A stretch of 43,474 nucleotides of DNA from an uncultured Clostridia bacterium (GTDB lineage: Bacteria > Bacillota > Clostridia > Christensenellales > Aristaeellaceae), in contig CAKTUU010000017.1 in NCBI GenBank assembly GCA_934621505.1, positions 1-43,474 of the forward strand, read 5' to 3'. Of the stretch, positions 1-8,825 are shown in pieces; within the stretch, counting starts at the first letter, position 1, and the number at the start of each line of letters is the position of its first letter. Under the pieces are notes generated by a model. That model was given only the letters and a program-made list of their open reading frames with translations. It was not told the DNA's origin and made no database searches. Both the position numbers and the translations under genes were made by a program.

Positions 1-99
1 AACTTACCCATGAGGCCCCTCCATTGGCTTTCCCCCATTGAGTTCATTGTCCAATATGTTTGACAAACCTACATGCCTTGCGGATGGGCGGTTTTTGCG

Positions 100-128
100 T
101 TGACAGCCCCAGCAAAAAAAGCTATGAT
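100..128 (+). promoter_or_regulatory. sigma-A promoter of the first glycan operon
   Basis: TTGACA at 100-105, a 17-base spacer, then TATGAT at 123-128. This is close to the vegetative consensus and predicts a start of transcription near 135. It sits upstream of the glycosyltransferase start at 195, which argues against a longer reading frame that begins at a TTG at 60. Bases 1-99 hold no gene I can support. Confidence 0.75.
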
Positions 129-194
129 AGCATTGGTTTGTTGTGCTATCCTGTAAATGCTATCCCATTAAGAGGAGACAAAGGGGCGTTGCCA

Positions 195-1154
195 ATGAAG
201 CTGATCATCCAGATTCCCTGCTACAATGAGGCGGAAACGCTGACTGTGGCGCTGGATCATCTGCCAAAGCACATTGAAGGCATTGATACCATCGAAACCC
301 TGATTATCAACGACGGCTCCCAGGACGCTACCGTGCAGGTGGCCCGGGACTGGGGCGTCAACCATATTGTGTCCTTTAAGCAAAACAAGGGCCTGGCCCG
401 TGGCTTTATGGCGGGCATTGACGCCTGCCTGCATCTGGGGGCGGATATCATCGTCAACACCGACGCCGACGACCAGTACTGCGGCGCGGACATTGCAAAG
501 CTGGTGCGGCCGATTCTGGAGGAAAAGGCGGACATCGTTATCGGCGAGCGTCCCATTGACCAGACGGAGCATTTTTCCAAAAAGAAAAAGCTGTTTCAGC
601 ACCTGGGCAGCTGGGTGGTGCGGGTGGCCAGCAATTCAGATATTCCCGACGCGCCCAGCGGCTTTCGCGCCTACAGTCGGGAAGCCGCCCTGCGGCTGAA
701 CGTGGTAAACGAATATACCTATACCCTGGAAACCATCATCCAGGCCGGGTGGAACAAAACTGCCATGACCAGCGTGCCCATCCGCACCAACGCGGAGCTT
801 CGCCCCTCCCGCCTGTTCAAAAGCATGTGGCGGTATATGAAGCGCTCCTCCTCGGTCATTCTTCGGGCCTTCGCCATGTATAAGCCCATGCGGTTCTTTG
901 GCATTATCGGCGGCGTTTTCTTTGCCCTGGGGCTGATTCTGGGCATCCGCTTCCTGTGGATCTTTATTGCCACAGGCTCCGGCAGCGGCCATGTGCAGTC
1001 GCTGATTCTGTGTTCCTCCCTGCTGATGATCGGCGTTATGCTGTTTGCCATCGGCGTTATGGCGGATTTGATCAGCGATAACCGCCGCCTGCTGGAGGAC
1101 GTGCAGTACCGGGTACGCAAGATGGAATGTGAAAGGAAGGAAACCCATTCGTGA
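195..1154 (+). CDS. GT2 glycosyltransferase with C-terminal membrane anchor (DPM1/GtrB-like)
   Basis: A 319-residue family 2 glycosyltransferase, probably moving a sugar from a nucleotide donor to polyprenyl phosphate at the inner face of the membrane. The GT-A fold shows in PCYNE at residues 8-12, a DGS turn at 40-42 and the metal-binding DADDQ at 90-94. Two hydrophobic helices near residues 230-295 are followed by a basic amphipathic tail, as in GtrB and DPM1-type enzymes. I chose ATG 195 because AAGGGG lies 8 bases upstream and the promoter at 100-128 lies inside the longer frame that begins at TTG 60. It overlaps the next gene by four bases (GTGA) and is the first gene of a six-gene operon. 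The sugar and the acceptor cannot be told from sequence. Confidence 0.85.
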   Translation: MKLIIQIPCYNEAETLTVALDHLPKHIEGIDTIETLIINDGSQDATVQVARDWGVNHIVSFKQNKGLARGFMAGIDACLHLGADIIVNTDADDQYCGADIAKLVRPILEEKADIVIGERPIDQTEHFSKKKKLFQHLGSWVVRVASNSDIPDAPSGFRAYSREAALRLNVVNEYTYTLETIIQAGWNKTAMTSVPIRTNAELRPSRLFKSMWRYMKRSSSVILRAFAMYKPMRFFGIIGGVFFALGLILGIRFLWIFIATGSGSGHVQSLILCSSLLMIGVMLFAIGVMADLISDNRRLLEDVQYRVRKMECERKETHS

Positions 1155-2209
1155 AAGCCATGATCTGCTTTACCCACCCGGCGTGGGTGCATCAGTTTCA
1201 TCATATTCTCTGGCGCATGCAAAAGCGGGGCGACCAGGTGACGGCCTTTGTGGCCGAAAAGGACGGCAATTCCCTGCTGTGTCAGCGCTACGGCATTCCC
1301 TATACCCTCTGCGCCAAATCCACCGGCAAAAACCCGGTGGAAAAAGCCTTTTTGTTCCTCAAACTGTCGGTGCAGTTCAGCGTTGCGGCCCTGCGCTTCA
1401 AGCCGGATATTTTGATCGGGCGCGCCGCGCCCATGCTGGCGGTGGCCAGCTGGGTATCCGGCAAGCCCCACCTGGTGTATGAGGATACCGAGGTCAGCAA
1501 GTTTGCCCTGCGCATCTGCAAGCGCCTGTCCACCAAAATTCTAACGCCCCGCACCTTTTTAACCGATCTGGGCCCCCGGCAGGAGCGGCTGGATACCTAT
1601 AAGGAGCTGTTTTACCTGCACCCCAGCGTGTTTACGCCGGATAAGCAGGTTCTGCGCAATGTGGGCTTTAACCCGGACGAGGACTATATTCTGGTGCGGT
1701 TTGTAGCCTGGAACGCCAGCCATGATATTGGCAAGCACGGTCTGGACGATGCGGGCAAAATCGCTCTGGTGCGCAGGCTGGAGGCCTACGGCCGGGTGTA
1801 CGTCAGCGCCGAGGGCGACGTACCGGCGGAGCTTCGGCCCAATCTGCTGCAAACCCCATATGAGCTGGTACACCATGTGCTGGCCTTTGCCAGGCTGGTC
1901 TACAGCGAGGGTGCAACCATGGCCAGCGAGGCGGCGGTGCTGGGCACCCACGCCCTGTATGTGAATACCATCGTATCCGGCAGCACCCGCGAGCAGCAGG
2001 ACCGTTTTCACCTGCTGTGCTGCTGCAACGACGACGGCCCCGCCCGGTACGAAAAGGCCACGGCTCAGGCCGTCCAGTGGCTGGAAACGCCCAACCTGCG
2101 CCAGCTGGGCCACGAAAAGCAGCAAAAGCTGCTGGCCGAAAAAGTGGATATTAACAGCTATTATATGGCGGAAATGGACCGGCTGGCACAAGTGGGGAGG
2201 AAAGGCTGA
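1151..2209 (+). CDS. DUF354 family protein (glycosyltransferase/epimerase-like fold)
   Basis: A 352-residue cytoplasmic protein resembling the DUF354 family, which shares the two-Rossmann GT-B fold with UDP-GlcNAc 2-epimerases and some glycosyltransferases. Typical signs are the start MICFTHPAWVHQFHH, the pattern PDILIGRAAPMLAVASW near residues 85-100, a YEDTE segment near 111-115, and a C-terminal half with SEGATMASEAAVLGTHAL near 250-267. That last segment resembles the nucleotide-sugar binding region of GT-B proteins. The start is GTG 1151, overlapping the upstream stop, with GGAAGG just upstream. The next gene starts on its stop codon (TGATG). DUF354 proteins are often found in surface polysaccharide loci; the exact reaction is not established here. 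Confidence 0.8.
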   Translation: MKAMICFTHPAWVHQFHHILWRMQKRGDQVTAFVAEKDGNSLLCQRYGIPYTLCAKSTGKNPVEKAFLFLKLSVQFSVAALRFKPDILIGRAAPMLAVASWVSGKPHLVYEDTEVSKFALRICKRLSTKILTPRTFLTDLGPRQERLDTYKELFYLHPSVFTPDKQVLRNVGFNPDEDYILVRFVAWNASHDIGKHGLDDAGKIALVRRLEAYGRVYVSAEGDVPAELRPNLLQTPYELVHHVLAFARLVYSEGATMASEAAVLGTHALYVNTIVSGSTREQQDRFHLLCCCNDDGPARYEKATAQAVQWLETPNLRQLGHEKQQKLLAEKVDINSYYMAEMDRLAQVGRKG

Positions 2210-4395
2210 TGACGTGGCTGGATGTGGGCAACGGCTGGCGCAACCTGTTTTTACTTAGCTGCGCCCTTCAGGCGCTGGCTCTGGGCTGCCTGTTTTGCGC
2301 CCATGGCTGGTTTGTAAAGCAAAGCAAAGCCGCCTGTTTTCTCACCGGCGTGGCCTCCACGCCCCTATTGCAATATCTGTGGATGCTGGCGCTGTCGCTG
2401 GTTTGGCCTCACGCGCCCCAAAAGCTGCTCATTGCCGTGCCGCCCCTTGCGGCGGCGCTGGGGCTGGCGGTGATGGCGGCGCGCCGGCTGCCCAGAATCA
2501 GGCTCCTGTGGCGCAAGGGTCTTGCCTTTGCGCGTCGGGTCTGCCATTTTGACAAGCCCGCCCTGGTATGCCTGTGCTTTGCCGTGGCTATGGCCCTGCT
2601 GCTGACCCCCGCCATGGTTCGTTTCATGTCCAGCATGGACATGGTCAATAACGGCGACTCAGGCGAATACCTGGCTCTGGCCCAGCGCTACTGCGAGGAC
2701 CGCAGCCTGGGCGAGCTGCTGGAAAAGAACGAGACGGAAGGCCACTTCCGCGGCCACAGCCATTTTCCCTCGCTGGAACTGTACATGAGCTACGGCCTGA
2801 TGCACACCGGCGGGCAGGTAGGCTACCCCAACGACAAGGCCTGCTTTACCGGACTGGGGATGCTGGTCTTTTACGCCCTGGCCGCCTACGGGGCGCTGCT
2901 GTGCGTGTTCTGCCGCCAGCGCAAGGGCTGGATGCTGCTGGGAGCGCTGCTGTTTAATCTGGTGCCGGACCTGTATTACTCCATTTCGGGCGCGCCCCGG
3001 GATATGTGGCGCATTCTGGCCATTCTTTGGGCGGTGTGCCTGTTTGCCGGATTAACCCCTGAGAGAAACTGGAAGCGCTATGTGGGCAAGCTGGTTCTAT
3101 GCTTTGCCGCCTGCTTTACCGTGATGAGCGCCCATGTGGTCTGCTTTGTGGTGCTGCCCTTTATTGTGGCGGCCTGGGTAATCTGGCGCTGGATGGAAAG
3201 CCTGTTTACCGGCGCGCCCGCCGGCCGCACGCTGGCTGGCAGTCTGGGGCTGGCGGCAGCCGGGGCGGCGGGCACGGTTACCGCCTTCCTGGGCAATTTG
3301 TGGTGCTACCGCACCTGGGGGCAAATGTCCCCCTGGCGGGTCATGTCCACCTATACCACGGCTCCCTGGTACAGCCTGTATATGCAAATGGAATACAAGG
3401 CCGAGGAAACCAGCACCCATCTGAATTTCTTCAAGGCCATGGATTCCATCCTGCGCACCTATATCACCCCCACGGGGCTCATCGGCTTCTGTCTGGCGCT
3501 GGCGGCGCTGCTGATCGCGCTGGCTTACCTGGCCGCCGCCCGCAGACGGCGGCGCAGCGACATCGCCCAGCATATGGGCAACCTGTCCGCCAAGGACGGC
3601 CCGGTGGCCGTGTTCTGGGTCAATCGCGGCCCGGCAGCTCAGGCCATTTCCATTATGCTGTTCAGCGCCCTGGTCACCCTGCTGACCCTGGCCCCCATGA
3701 CCGGCGTTCTGGACACCAAAATCTACAGCTTTTCCGGTTCCTTTCTGAAAATGTCCCGCTACACCCTGCAATGGTTCCTGTTCGCGGACCTGACTCTTTG
3801 CGCCTTCCTGTCCACCCTGTCCGATTTGTGGACAAGCCGGGTCAGGCGGGCGGCTCTCAAGCGTCTGCCCGCCTGGCTGTGCGCGGCCCTGTGCCTGGTT
3901 TTCTTTGCCCAGGGGGTAAACCAGACCGGCTATTCCAACACCGTCTACCGGCTCAGCCGCAACGTGATGGAGGATCAGGGCATCCTGCTGGACAACAACT
4001 TTCAAAAGCGCTTTGGCCTGCTGATGGACGTGGCGGCGGCTGTGCCGGAGGACGAAACCATTCTGATTCCCAGTCCGGCCTACCAGTACCCCCTGCGGGG
4101 CAGGGCCTACCTGATTCCCGCCAACCCGGTGGTATCCATCCTGAACCTGAGCCTGGAGGAGGTGGGTCCGGAGCTTGCCCGCCGCCGCGTGGCCCTGATC
4201 GCCACCGAGCCCGGCTTCTGGGACGACCGGTACTTTGGCCAATCCACCCTGAACGATTACCTGCAAACCCTGCCCCCGGAGCAGGTGGTGGAAACCGATT
4301 CCATGCGCCTATACCTGCTGGATCCCGATTTGGTGTCCGTGGCCCAGGCGGCGCTGGCCCAGCGGAATGACGCCGCCCTTTTTGGGCAACACTGA
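2209..4395 (+). CDS. large polytopic membrane protein, GT-C glycosyltransferase-like
   Basis: A 728-residue protein with about a dozen hydrophobic segments and a soluble C-terminal region (about residues 590-728). A loop near residues 143-150 reads NNGDSGEYL. It lies after an early transmembrane block, where GT-C enzymes carry their acidic catalytic motif. Further conserved-looking loop patterns are GHSHFPSLELY and SGAPRDMWR. I infer a lipid-linked-sugar-dependent glycosyltransferase acting outside the membrane; an unrelated polymer-export role is possible. It starts at ATG 2209 on the stop of the DUF354 gene, with GGGGAGGAAAGG just upstream, so the two are translationally coupled. A gap of 22 bases with an AGGAGG site separates it from the next gene. 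Confidence 0.6.
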   Translation: MTWLDVGNGWRNLFLLSCALQALALGCLFCAHGWFVKQSKAACFLTGVASTPLLQYLWMLALSLVWPHAPQKLLIAVPPLAAALGLAVMAARRLPRIRLLWRKGLAFARRVCHFDKPALVCLCFAVAMALLLTPAMVRFMSSMDMVNNGDSGEYLALAQRYCEDRSLGELLEKNETEGHFRGHSHFPSLELYMSYGLMHTGGQVGYPNDKACFTGLGMLVFYALAAYGALLCVFCRQRKGWMLLGALLFNLVPDLYYSISGAPRDMWRILAILWAVCLFAGLTPERNWKRYVGKLVLCFAACFTVMSAHVVCFVVLPFIVAAWVIWRWMESLFTGAPAGRTLAGSLGLAAAGAAGTVTAFLGNLWCYRTWGQMSPWRVMSTYTTAPWYSLYMQMEYKAEETSTHLNFFKAMDSILRTYITPTGLIGFCLALAALLIALAYLAAARRRRRSDIAQHMGNLSAKDGPVAVFWVNRGPAAQAISIMLFSALVTLLTLAPMTGVLDTKIYSFSGSFLKMSRYTLQWFLFADLTLCAFLSTLSDLWTSRVRRAALKRLPAWLCAALCLVFFAQGVNQTGYSNTVYRLSRNVMEDQGILLDNNFQKRFGLLMDVAAAVPEDETILIPSPAYQYPLRGRAYLIPANPVVSILNLSLEEVGPELARRRVALIATEPGFWDDRYFGQSTLNDYLQTLPPEQVVETDSMRLYLLDPDLVSVAQAALAQRNDAALFGQH

Positions 4396-4417
4396 CCCAT
4401 ATACAGGAGGAAATGCC

Positions 4418-5416
4418 ATGAATTGTGCAAAGTGTGGAAGTCCCCTGGCTCCCGGCGCTGTGCAATGCCCCATGTGCGGCGAGCCTGTCAGCGGCTACGG
4501 GTATCCTCAGGGATACGCCCAGCAGCCCCAGGGGGGCATGGGCTATCCCCAACAGCCCCAGGCAGCGCCCGGCTACCAGCAGCAACAGCCCTATCCCCCC
4601 GCCTATCCGGGATATAATGTGGGCTATTCGCCCTACCAGCAGGGCCAAAGCATGCCCGGCTACCAGCAGCCCTATATCTATGGGCAGACCCCGCCCCGGG
4701 AAAAGGGCTCCTTTCTGACCGCGTTAAGCGACCTGCCCCACGCCTTTGTGCAGAGCTTTCGCCAGCCCGGCGATTTGCTGCGCTCTCTGGTGGAAAAACG
4801 TGACCGGCTAAGCGCGCCCATCGTGTCGGCCATTGTGCTGCTGCTGACGTTTTTGGGCGGCATGGTCATTGTGCGCAGCTTTGTGGGGCTGCTGTTTGCC
4901 CTTCTATCCGCTCTGGGAGCCAGTCTGGCGGGCGACAGTGCCTCCTTGAATCAGGGCATCACCTATATTACCGGCCGCATCGCCCCCGCCGTAGGCGGCA
5001 TTGCGGCCCTGTGCCAGCTATTGAGCATTTTTCTGACGGCTCTGGTCTTTATGGTCTACCTGTGTCTGGTGCGCAAGGTGGTCTTTTCCTGGGAGCTTGC
5101 CTTTGGGCTGATCACCGTTACCACCCTTCCCACCGCGGCCTTCGCGCTGCTGGCCATGCTGCTGTCCCTGCTGTCGCCTTATCTGGCGCTGCTGGCCATT
5201 TTTTGCGGCATGGCGGTCAGCTATGTGCAGGCCTGCGGCGTGCTGAGCCCTGTCACCGGCTTGAGCGACAGCCAGCTGCTGCCCGCCAAAATAACGCTGG
5301 TATGCATCGCCCTGACCCTGAACCTGGCGGCAACCATGGTGGTGGGCGGCCTGCTCATGGGGCGGGTGGCGCAAACCGTTACCACGCTTCTGTACAGCGT
5401 AGGGAGCCTGCTTTGA
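4418..5416 (+). CDS. zinc-ribbon membrane protein with Pro/Gln/Tyr-rich linker (Yip1-like)
   Basis: A 332-residue protein with three parts. Residues 3-20 form a zinc ribbon with paired cysteines (C3, C6, C17, C20). Residues 25-105 are low complexity, rich in Gly, Tyr, Pro and Gln with repeated YPQQP and GYQQ-type units. The rest is a membrane domain with about five hydrophobic segments, like small Yip1-family proteins of Firmicutes. The start is ATG 4418 with AGGAGG at 4405-4410. The stop overlaps the next start (TGATG). Such zinc-ribbon membrane proteins are common, but their biochemical role is not known. Its place between a GT-C protein and an M1 peptidase suggests an envelope role. Confidence 0.7.
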   Translation: MNCAKCGSPLAPGAVQCPMCGEPVSGYGYPQGYAQQPQGGMGYPQQPQAAPGYQQQQPYPPAYPGYNVGYSPYQQGQSMPGYQQPYIYGQTPPREKGSFLTALSDLPHAFVQSFRQPGDLLRSLVEKRDRLSAPIVSAIVLLLTFLGGMVIVRSFVGLLFALLSALGASLAGDSASLNQGITYITGRIAPAVGGIAALCQLLSIFLTALVFMVYLCLVRKVVFSWELAFGLITVTTLPTAAFALLAMLLSLLSPYLALLAIFCGMAVSYVQACGVLSPVTGLSDSQLLPAKITLVCIALTLNLAATMVVGGLLMGRVAQTVTTLLYSVGSLL

Positions 5417-6891
5417 TGCGGGGCCGCAGGCGCTGGCTGCTGGCAGCCGCCGTCCTGTCTGTGCTGGCGGCCGCGGCGCTCTGGCTGCTGCTGCGGCCGG
5501 CCGCTTCCCTGCCCCAGCCGGGGCAGACGCTGCTGCACGCCAGTCAGGGGCTGGACGCCATTCAGGTTCAGGCCCGTCTGGACACGGATACCCGCGCCCT
5601 GTCCGTGACCCAGACCATGACCCTGCAAAACCGCGCCGATCAGCCGCTGGACAGCGTGGTTTTGCGTGCCTGGGCCAATGCCTTCCGCAGCGCGGACACA
5701 TCGCCCTGCGCATCGGATGAGCTTTACGACCTGTGCTACCCCGGCGGCTTTTCCAGCGGTTCGGTCACCATGGCGCAGGTAAAGGCCGACGGCAGCGACG
5801 TACCCTTCCGCTATCTGGACGCAGCCAAAACCGTGCTGTTTCTGCCTCTTTCGTCCCCGTGGCAGGCGGAAAGCACCCTGACCCTGTCCCTGACCTATCA
5901 GGTGGAGATTCCCCGGGCCGCCTGCCGTTTTGGCGTAAACGACGGCGTATGGGCGCTGGGCAACGCCCTGATTGTGCCTGGGGTATGGCAGGACGGCGCG
6001 TGGCGCACAGATGAATATCTGTCGGTAGGCGACCCCTTTGTGTCCCAGTGCACCAACTGGCAGGTGGAAATCACCCTGCCGGAGGGCTGCCAGTGCGCGG
6101 GCAGCGCCGAACCCATACAGGACGGCCCTGTCTACCGCTTTGAGGCGCTGGCTGTGCGTGACTTTGCCCTGACGGTTTTTGAGGGTTTTTCCAAAGCCCA
6201 GGCCATGGAGCAGGGCGTGCTGGTAACAGCTTACGCCCGGAACGCGCGGCAGGCCCGGCGAATGCTGACCTATGCCCGCCAGGCCCTGAAATGCTATGAC
6301 GGCCGCTACGGCGCTTACCCCTACCAGAGCTACACCCTGTGTCAGGTCAACATGCCCATGAGCGGCATGGAATACCCCGCCTTTTCCATGATCGGCGCGG
6401 ACGCGCTGGCTGATGCGGGCGACACGCTGGAAAAGGCCGTCGCCCATGAAACCGCCCACCAATGGTGGTACGCCGTGGTTGGCAGCGACGCATGGAACCA
6501 GCCCTGGCAGGACGAGGCGCTGGCCGCCTTCAGCGCTCTGGAATACTGGGGACAGTATCACGGCCAGGCGGCCCGGCAGGAACTGGAACAGTCCACCGCG
6601 GAATACGCCCTGCGGGTCACCGTGTCTCAGGGGGTTACCCCCGGCTGTCCCCTGGACCGTTTTTCCACCATGAGCGAGTATTCTCTGGTGGTTTATGACC
6701 GGGGTCTGGCTCTGCTGTGCGCACTGGACCGGCTGTCCGGCGGGCTGGACGGCGCATTGGCCGCTTATTACCAGGCTTACGCCTTTTCCCTGGCCAGCCG
6801 CGATGACTTTGAAACCTGTATCAGCCAGGCCACAGGAGAAGATATACGACCTTTGCTTCGTGATTATCTGGACACATACATTCTGCACTAA
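5416..6891 (+). CDS. membrane-anchored M1 family metallopeptidase
   Basis: A 491-residue zinc metallopeptidase with one N-terminal hydrophobic helix (about residues 8-26), so probably anchored with its catalytic domain outside the cell. The zinc site is complete: HETAH at residues 344-348, then exactly 18 residues, then Glu 367 in DEALAAF, matching HEXXH-X18-E of family M1. GMEYPA at 317-322 stands where M1 aminopeptidases have the GxMEN substrate motif. The tyrosine of VVYDRG may be the transition-state stabiliser. At 491 residues it is shorter than classical aminopeptidase N, as expected without the C-terminal HEAT domain. The start at 5416 overlaps the upstream stop. A peptidase in a glycan operon is unusual; the substrate is unknown. 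Confidence 0.85.
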   Translation: MRGRRRWLLAAAVLSVLAAAALWLLLRPAASLPQPGQTLLHASQGLDAIQVQARLDTDTRALSVTQTMTLQNRADQPLDSVVLRAWANAFRSADTSPCASDELYDLCYPGGFSSGSVTMAQVKADGSDVPFRYLDAAKTVLFLPLSSPWQAESTLTLSLTYQVEIPRAACRFGVNDGVWALGNALIVPGVWQDGAWRTDEYLSVGDPFVSQCTNWQVEITLPEGCQCAGSAEPIQDGPVYRFEALAVRDFALTVFEGFSKAQAMEQGVLVTAYARNARQARRMLTYARQALKCYDGRYGAYPYQSYTLCQVNMPMSGMEYPAFSMIGADALADAGDTLEKAVAHETAHQWWYAVVGSDAWNQPWQDEALAAFSALEYWGQYHGQAARQELEQSTAEYALRVTVSQGVTPGCPLDRFSTMSEYSLVVYDRGLALLCALDRLSGGLDGALAAYYQAYAFSLASRDDFETCISQATGEDIRPLLRDYLDTYILH

Positions 6892-6914
6892 GCTACGAAA
6901 GGAAGTTGCAACAC

Positions 6915-8027
6915 ATGGATTGTGCAAGCAAAACCTCCGTCATCATTCCCGCCTACAAGCCGGACGACCGTCTGCCGCCCTATGTGCAGGCCCTGCGGGA
7001 AGCGGGCATTGCCAAAATCATCATCGTGGACGATGGCAGCGGCGCGGATTTTCGCCCCCTGTTTGACCAGATTCCCGAGGACGATGTGGTGCATACCATT
7101 CACTACCAGCCCAACGGCGGCAAGGGCGTGGCGCTGCGCCGGGGCATGGCCTGGGCCCAGGAGCAGTGCCCGGAGCAGGACATTATCATCACCGCGGACA
7201 GCGACGGCCAGCACACCGTCCGGGATGTGCTGCGCATGTGCGAAAGCCTGGCACAGAACAGCGACGGCCTGCTGCTGGGCAGCCGGGACTTTGCCCAGCC
7301 GGATGTGCCCTTTAAAAGCCGCAACGGCAACCGCATTACATCAGCGGTGTTTAAGCTGCTGTACGGCGTATGGGTGGGCGACACCCAAACCGGTCTGCGG
7401 GGCTTCCACCGGAATTTGCTGCCCCTGATGCTTCAGGTAAAGGGCGACCGCTATGAGTATGAAATGAACGTGCTGATTGAATGCGCTCACCGGCGCATTG
7501 CCATGCGTCCCCTGTCCATTCAAACCGTGTATGAAAACAACAACGAAGGCAGCCACTTCCGCGCCTTCCGGGACAGCGCCCGCATTTACGGGGTCATTTT
7601 GGGCGGCTTCTTCAAATTTATCAGCTCTTCCCTGATCTGCTTTCTGGTGGATTACCTGCTGTACCTGCTGCTGAACAACCTGTTTAAGGCCTATGTGCCC
7701 GCCCTGGAGCATGAGTTCCGCTTCCTTTTTATTCACTTTTTATCCCGCATCGGGCTGGCCACGGTGCTGTCCCGTATGGTCAGCGGGCTGACCAACTTTT
7801 TCCTGAACCGCAAATTTGTGTTTACGGACAAAACCTCCGTTGGCAAAACCTTCCCCCGGTATCTGGCGGTATTCTTCCTGATTATGATTCTGTCCGCCGG
7901 GCTGACCAGTTCCCTGCACCTGTGGCTGGGTCTGAGCGAAAACCTGATCAAAATTCCGGTGGATTTGCTTTTGTTCTTCCTCAGCTATTATTTGCAGCGG
8001 AAGTGGGTCTTTGTGAAGGGCGCATAA
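6915..8027 (+). CDS. GT2 glycosyltransferase fused to GtrA-like membrane domain
   Basis: A 370-residue two-domain protein. Residues 1-220 are a family 2 glycosyltransferase, with IIPAYKP near 10-16, VDDGSG near 38-43 and the metal-binding ADSDGQH near 93-99. Residues 230-370 are a GtrA-like domain of four membrane helices, ending in the typical LQRKWVF. In serotype-conversion systems GtrB makes the lipid-linked sugar and GtrA is linked to moving it across the membrane. Here both functions are in one chain. I chose ATG 6915 rather than TTG 6906 because AAAGGAAG at 6898-6905 is well spaced from it. It is the last gene of the operon and converges on the acetyltransferase. Confidence 0.85.
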   Translation: MDCASKTSVIIPAYKPDDRLPPYVQALREAGIAKIIIVDDGSGADFRPLFDQIPEDDVVHTIHYQPNGGKGVALRRGMAWAQEQCPEQDIIITADSDGQHTVRDVLRMCESLAQNSDGLLLGSRDFAQPDVPFKSRNGNRITSAVFKLLYGVWVGDTQTGLRGFHRNLLPLMLQVKGDRYEYEMNVLIECAHRRIAMRPLSIQTVYENNNEGSHFRAFRDSARIYGVILGGFFKFISSSLICFLVDYLLYLLLNNLFKAYVPALEHEFRFLFIHFLSRIGLATVLSRMVSGLTNFFLNRKFVFTDKTSVGKTFPRYLAVFFLIMILSAGLTSSLHLWLGLSENLIKIPVDLLLFFLSYYLQRKWVFVKGA

Positions 8028-8041
8028 GCGAGCCGCTTATG

Positions 8042-8458
8042 CTACCGGCGCCCCTTGCAGCCGCCGCAATGGCTCAGCTTCACATGCTCCGCTTTCAGAC
8101 GCATGTCCGGTCCGTCCGGCTCAAAGCCGTAGCGGGCGAAAAAATCCGCCGCGTCCCGGTCGGCCGTCAGGCGTATTTCCCGGGCGCTGTGGCTTAACGC
8201 CTTAAACAGCAAAAGCCTCACCAGCAAATCGCCAAAGCCCCGGCGGCGCATGGAGGGCAGCACCCCCACATCCCCCAGCCAAAAGGCTCCGTCCCGCCAC
8301 CACAGGCGCGCGCTGCCCACAGGCGTATCCCCGTCAAACACCACTACCTGCTGGGCCTGGTTATCCAGTTCATCCCGGCCCCGGCCAAACACCGCCTGAC
8401 GGATGGCTATGGGCACGGCGATGTCCGCGCCCATGGGATACCATTTCCCCTGTACCAT
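8042..8458 (-). CDS. GNAT family N-acetyltransferase
   Basis: A 138-residue single-domain acetyltransferase. The acetyl-CoA pyrophosphate loop shows as VLPSMRRRGFGDLLV (consensus Q/RxxGxG/A), preceded by the beta strand WLGDVGV, and followed by LTADRDAADFFARYGFEPDG, the usual C-terminal strand-helix-strand. The tail HCGGCKGRR adds a Cys/His pair. The substrate cannot be assigned. It is transcribed divergently from the DUF896 gene with only 34 bases between start codons, and it converges on the GT2-GtrA gene. Confidence 0.85.
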   Translation of the reverse strand: MVQGKWYPMGADIAVPIAIRQAVFGRGRDELDNQAQQVVVFDGDTPVGSARLWWRDGAFWLGDVGVLPSMRRRGFGDLLVRLLLFKALSHSAREIRLTADRDAADFFARYGFEPDGPDMRLKAEHVKLSHCGGCKGRR

Positions 8459-8492
8459 TTTTGAAAACCTCCATGGAAAGGATGATGTTTTT

Positions 8493-8705
8493 ATGGATCA
8501 CGAAAAAATTGAACGCATCAGCGAATTAACCCGCATCAGCCGGCTACGCCAGCTGACCCACGAGGAGCTGGAGGAGCGGGAAGCGCTGCGCAGGGAATAT
8601 CTGGACGGCTTTCGGCAAAATGCCCAGGCGGTGCTGGAAAGCGTGCGCCTCAAGCGGCCCGACGGCACCATTGAACCCCTGAAAAAGAAACAGGACAAGC
8701 ACTGA
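8493..8705 (+). CDS. DUF896 family small protein (YnzC-like)
   Basis: A 70-residue cytoplasmic protein with the DUF896 pattern: an N-terminal helical hairpin ERISELTRISRLRQLTHEEL, then REEYLD-like REYLDGFR, then a basic tail. Family members in Bacillus are short helical proteins of unclear function, some under SOS control. The start ATG 8493 has AAAGGA at 8477-8482. An upstream in-frame ATG at 8403 would run into the divergent acetyltransferase and has no ribosome binding site. Confidence 0.88.
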   Translation: MDHEKIERISELTRISRLRQLTHEELEEREALRREYLDGFRQNAQAVLESVRLKRPDGTIEPLKKKQDKH

Positions 8706-8758
8706 CCCCGCTTGCCCAACAGGATTATCATACCATACCTTCCATAAAAACTCAAGAC

Positions 8759-8787
8759 TTGTTTCTTGGGCGCTGGTCGGGTATAAT
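8759..8787 (+). promoter_or_regulatory. sigma-A promoter for the DUF1292 gene
   Basis: TTGTTT at 8759-8764, 17 bases, TATAAT at 8782-8787. The -10 is perfect and the -35 half-matches. It predicts a transcript start near 8794 and a leader of about 130 bases before the TTG start at 8926. The same TTGTTT-N17-TATAAT arrangement precedes the M42 operon. Confidence 0.6.
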
Positions 8788-8825
8788 AAAGCCAAGCCAG
8801 AAGGAACCAAAGACGAAACCACCGC

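Noticed and set aside
60..194. N-terminal 45-residue extension of the first glycosyltransferase
   Set aside because: The TTG at 60 has no ribosome binding site, and the near-consensus promoter at 100-128 lies inside this stretch; ATG 195 gives the usual family N-terminus.
3097..4266. Long antisense and alternative-frame open frames over the GC-rich glycan genes
   Set aside because: They overlap well-supported membrane protein genes, have Gly/Pro/Arg/His/Gln-rich translations and no start signals.
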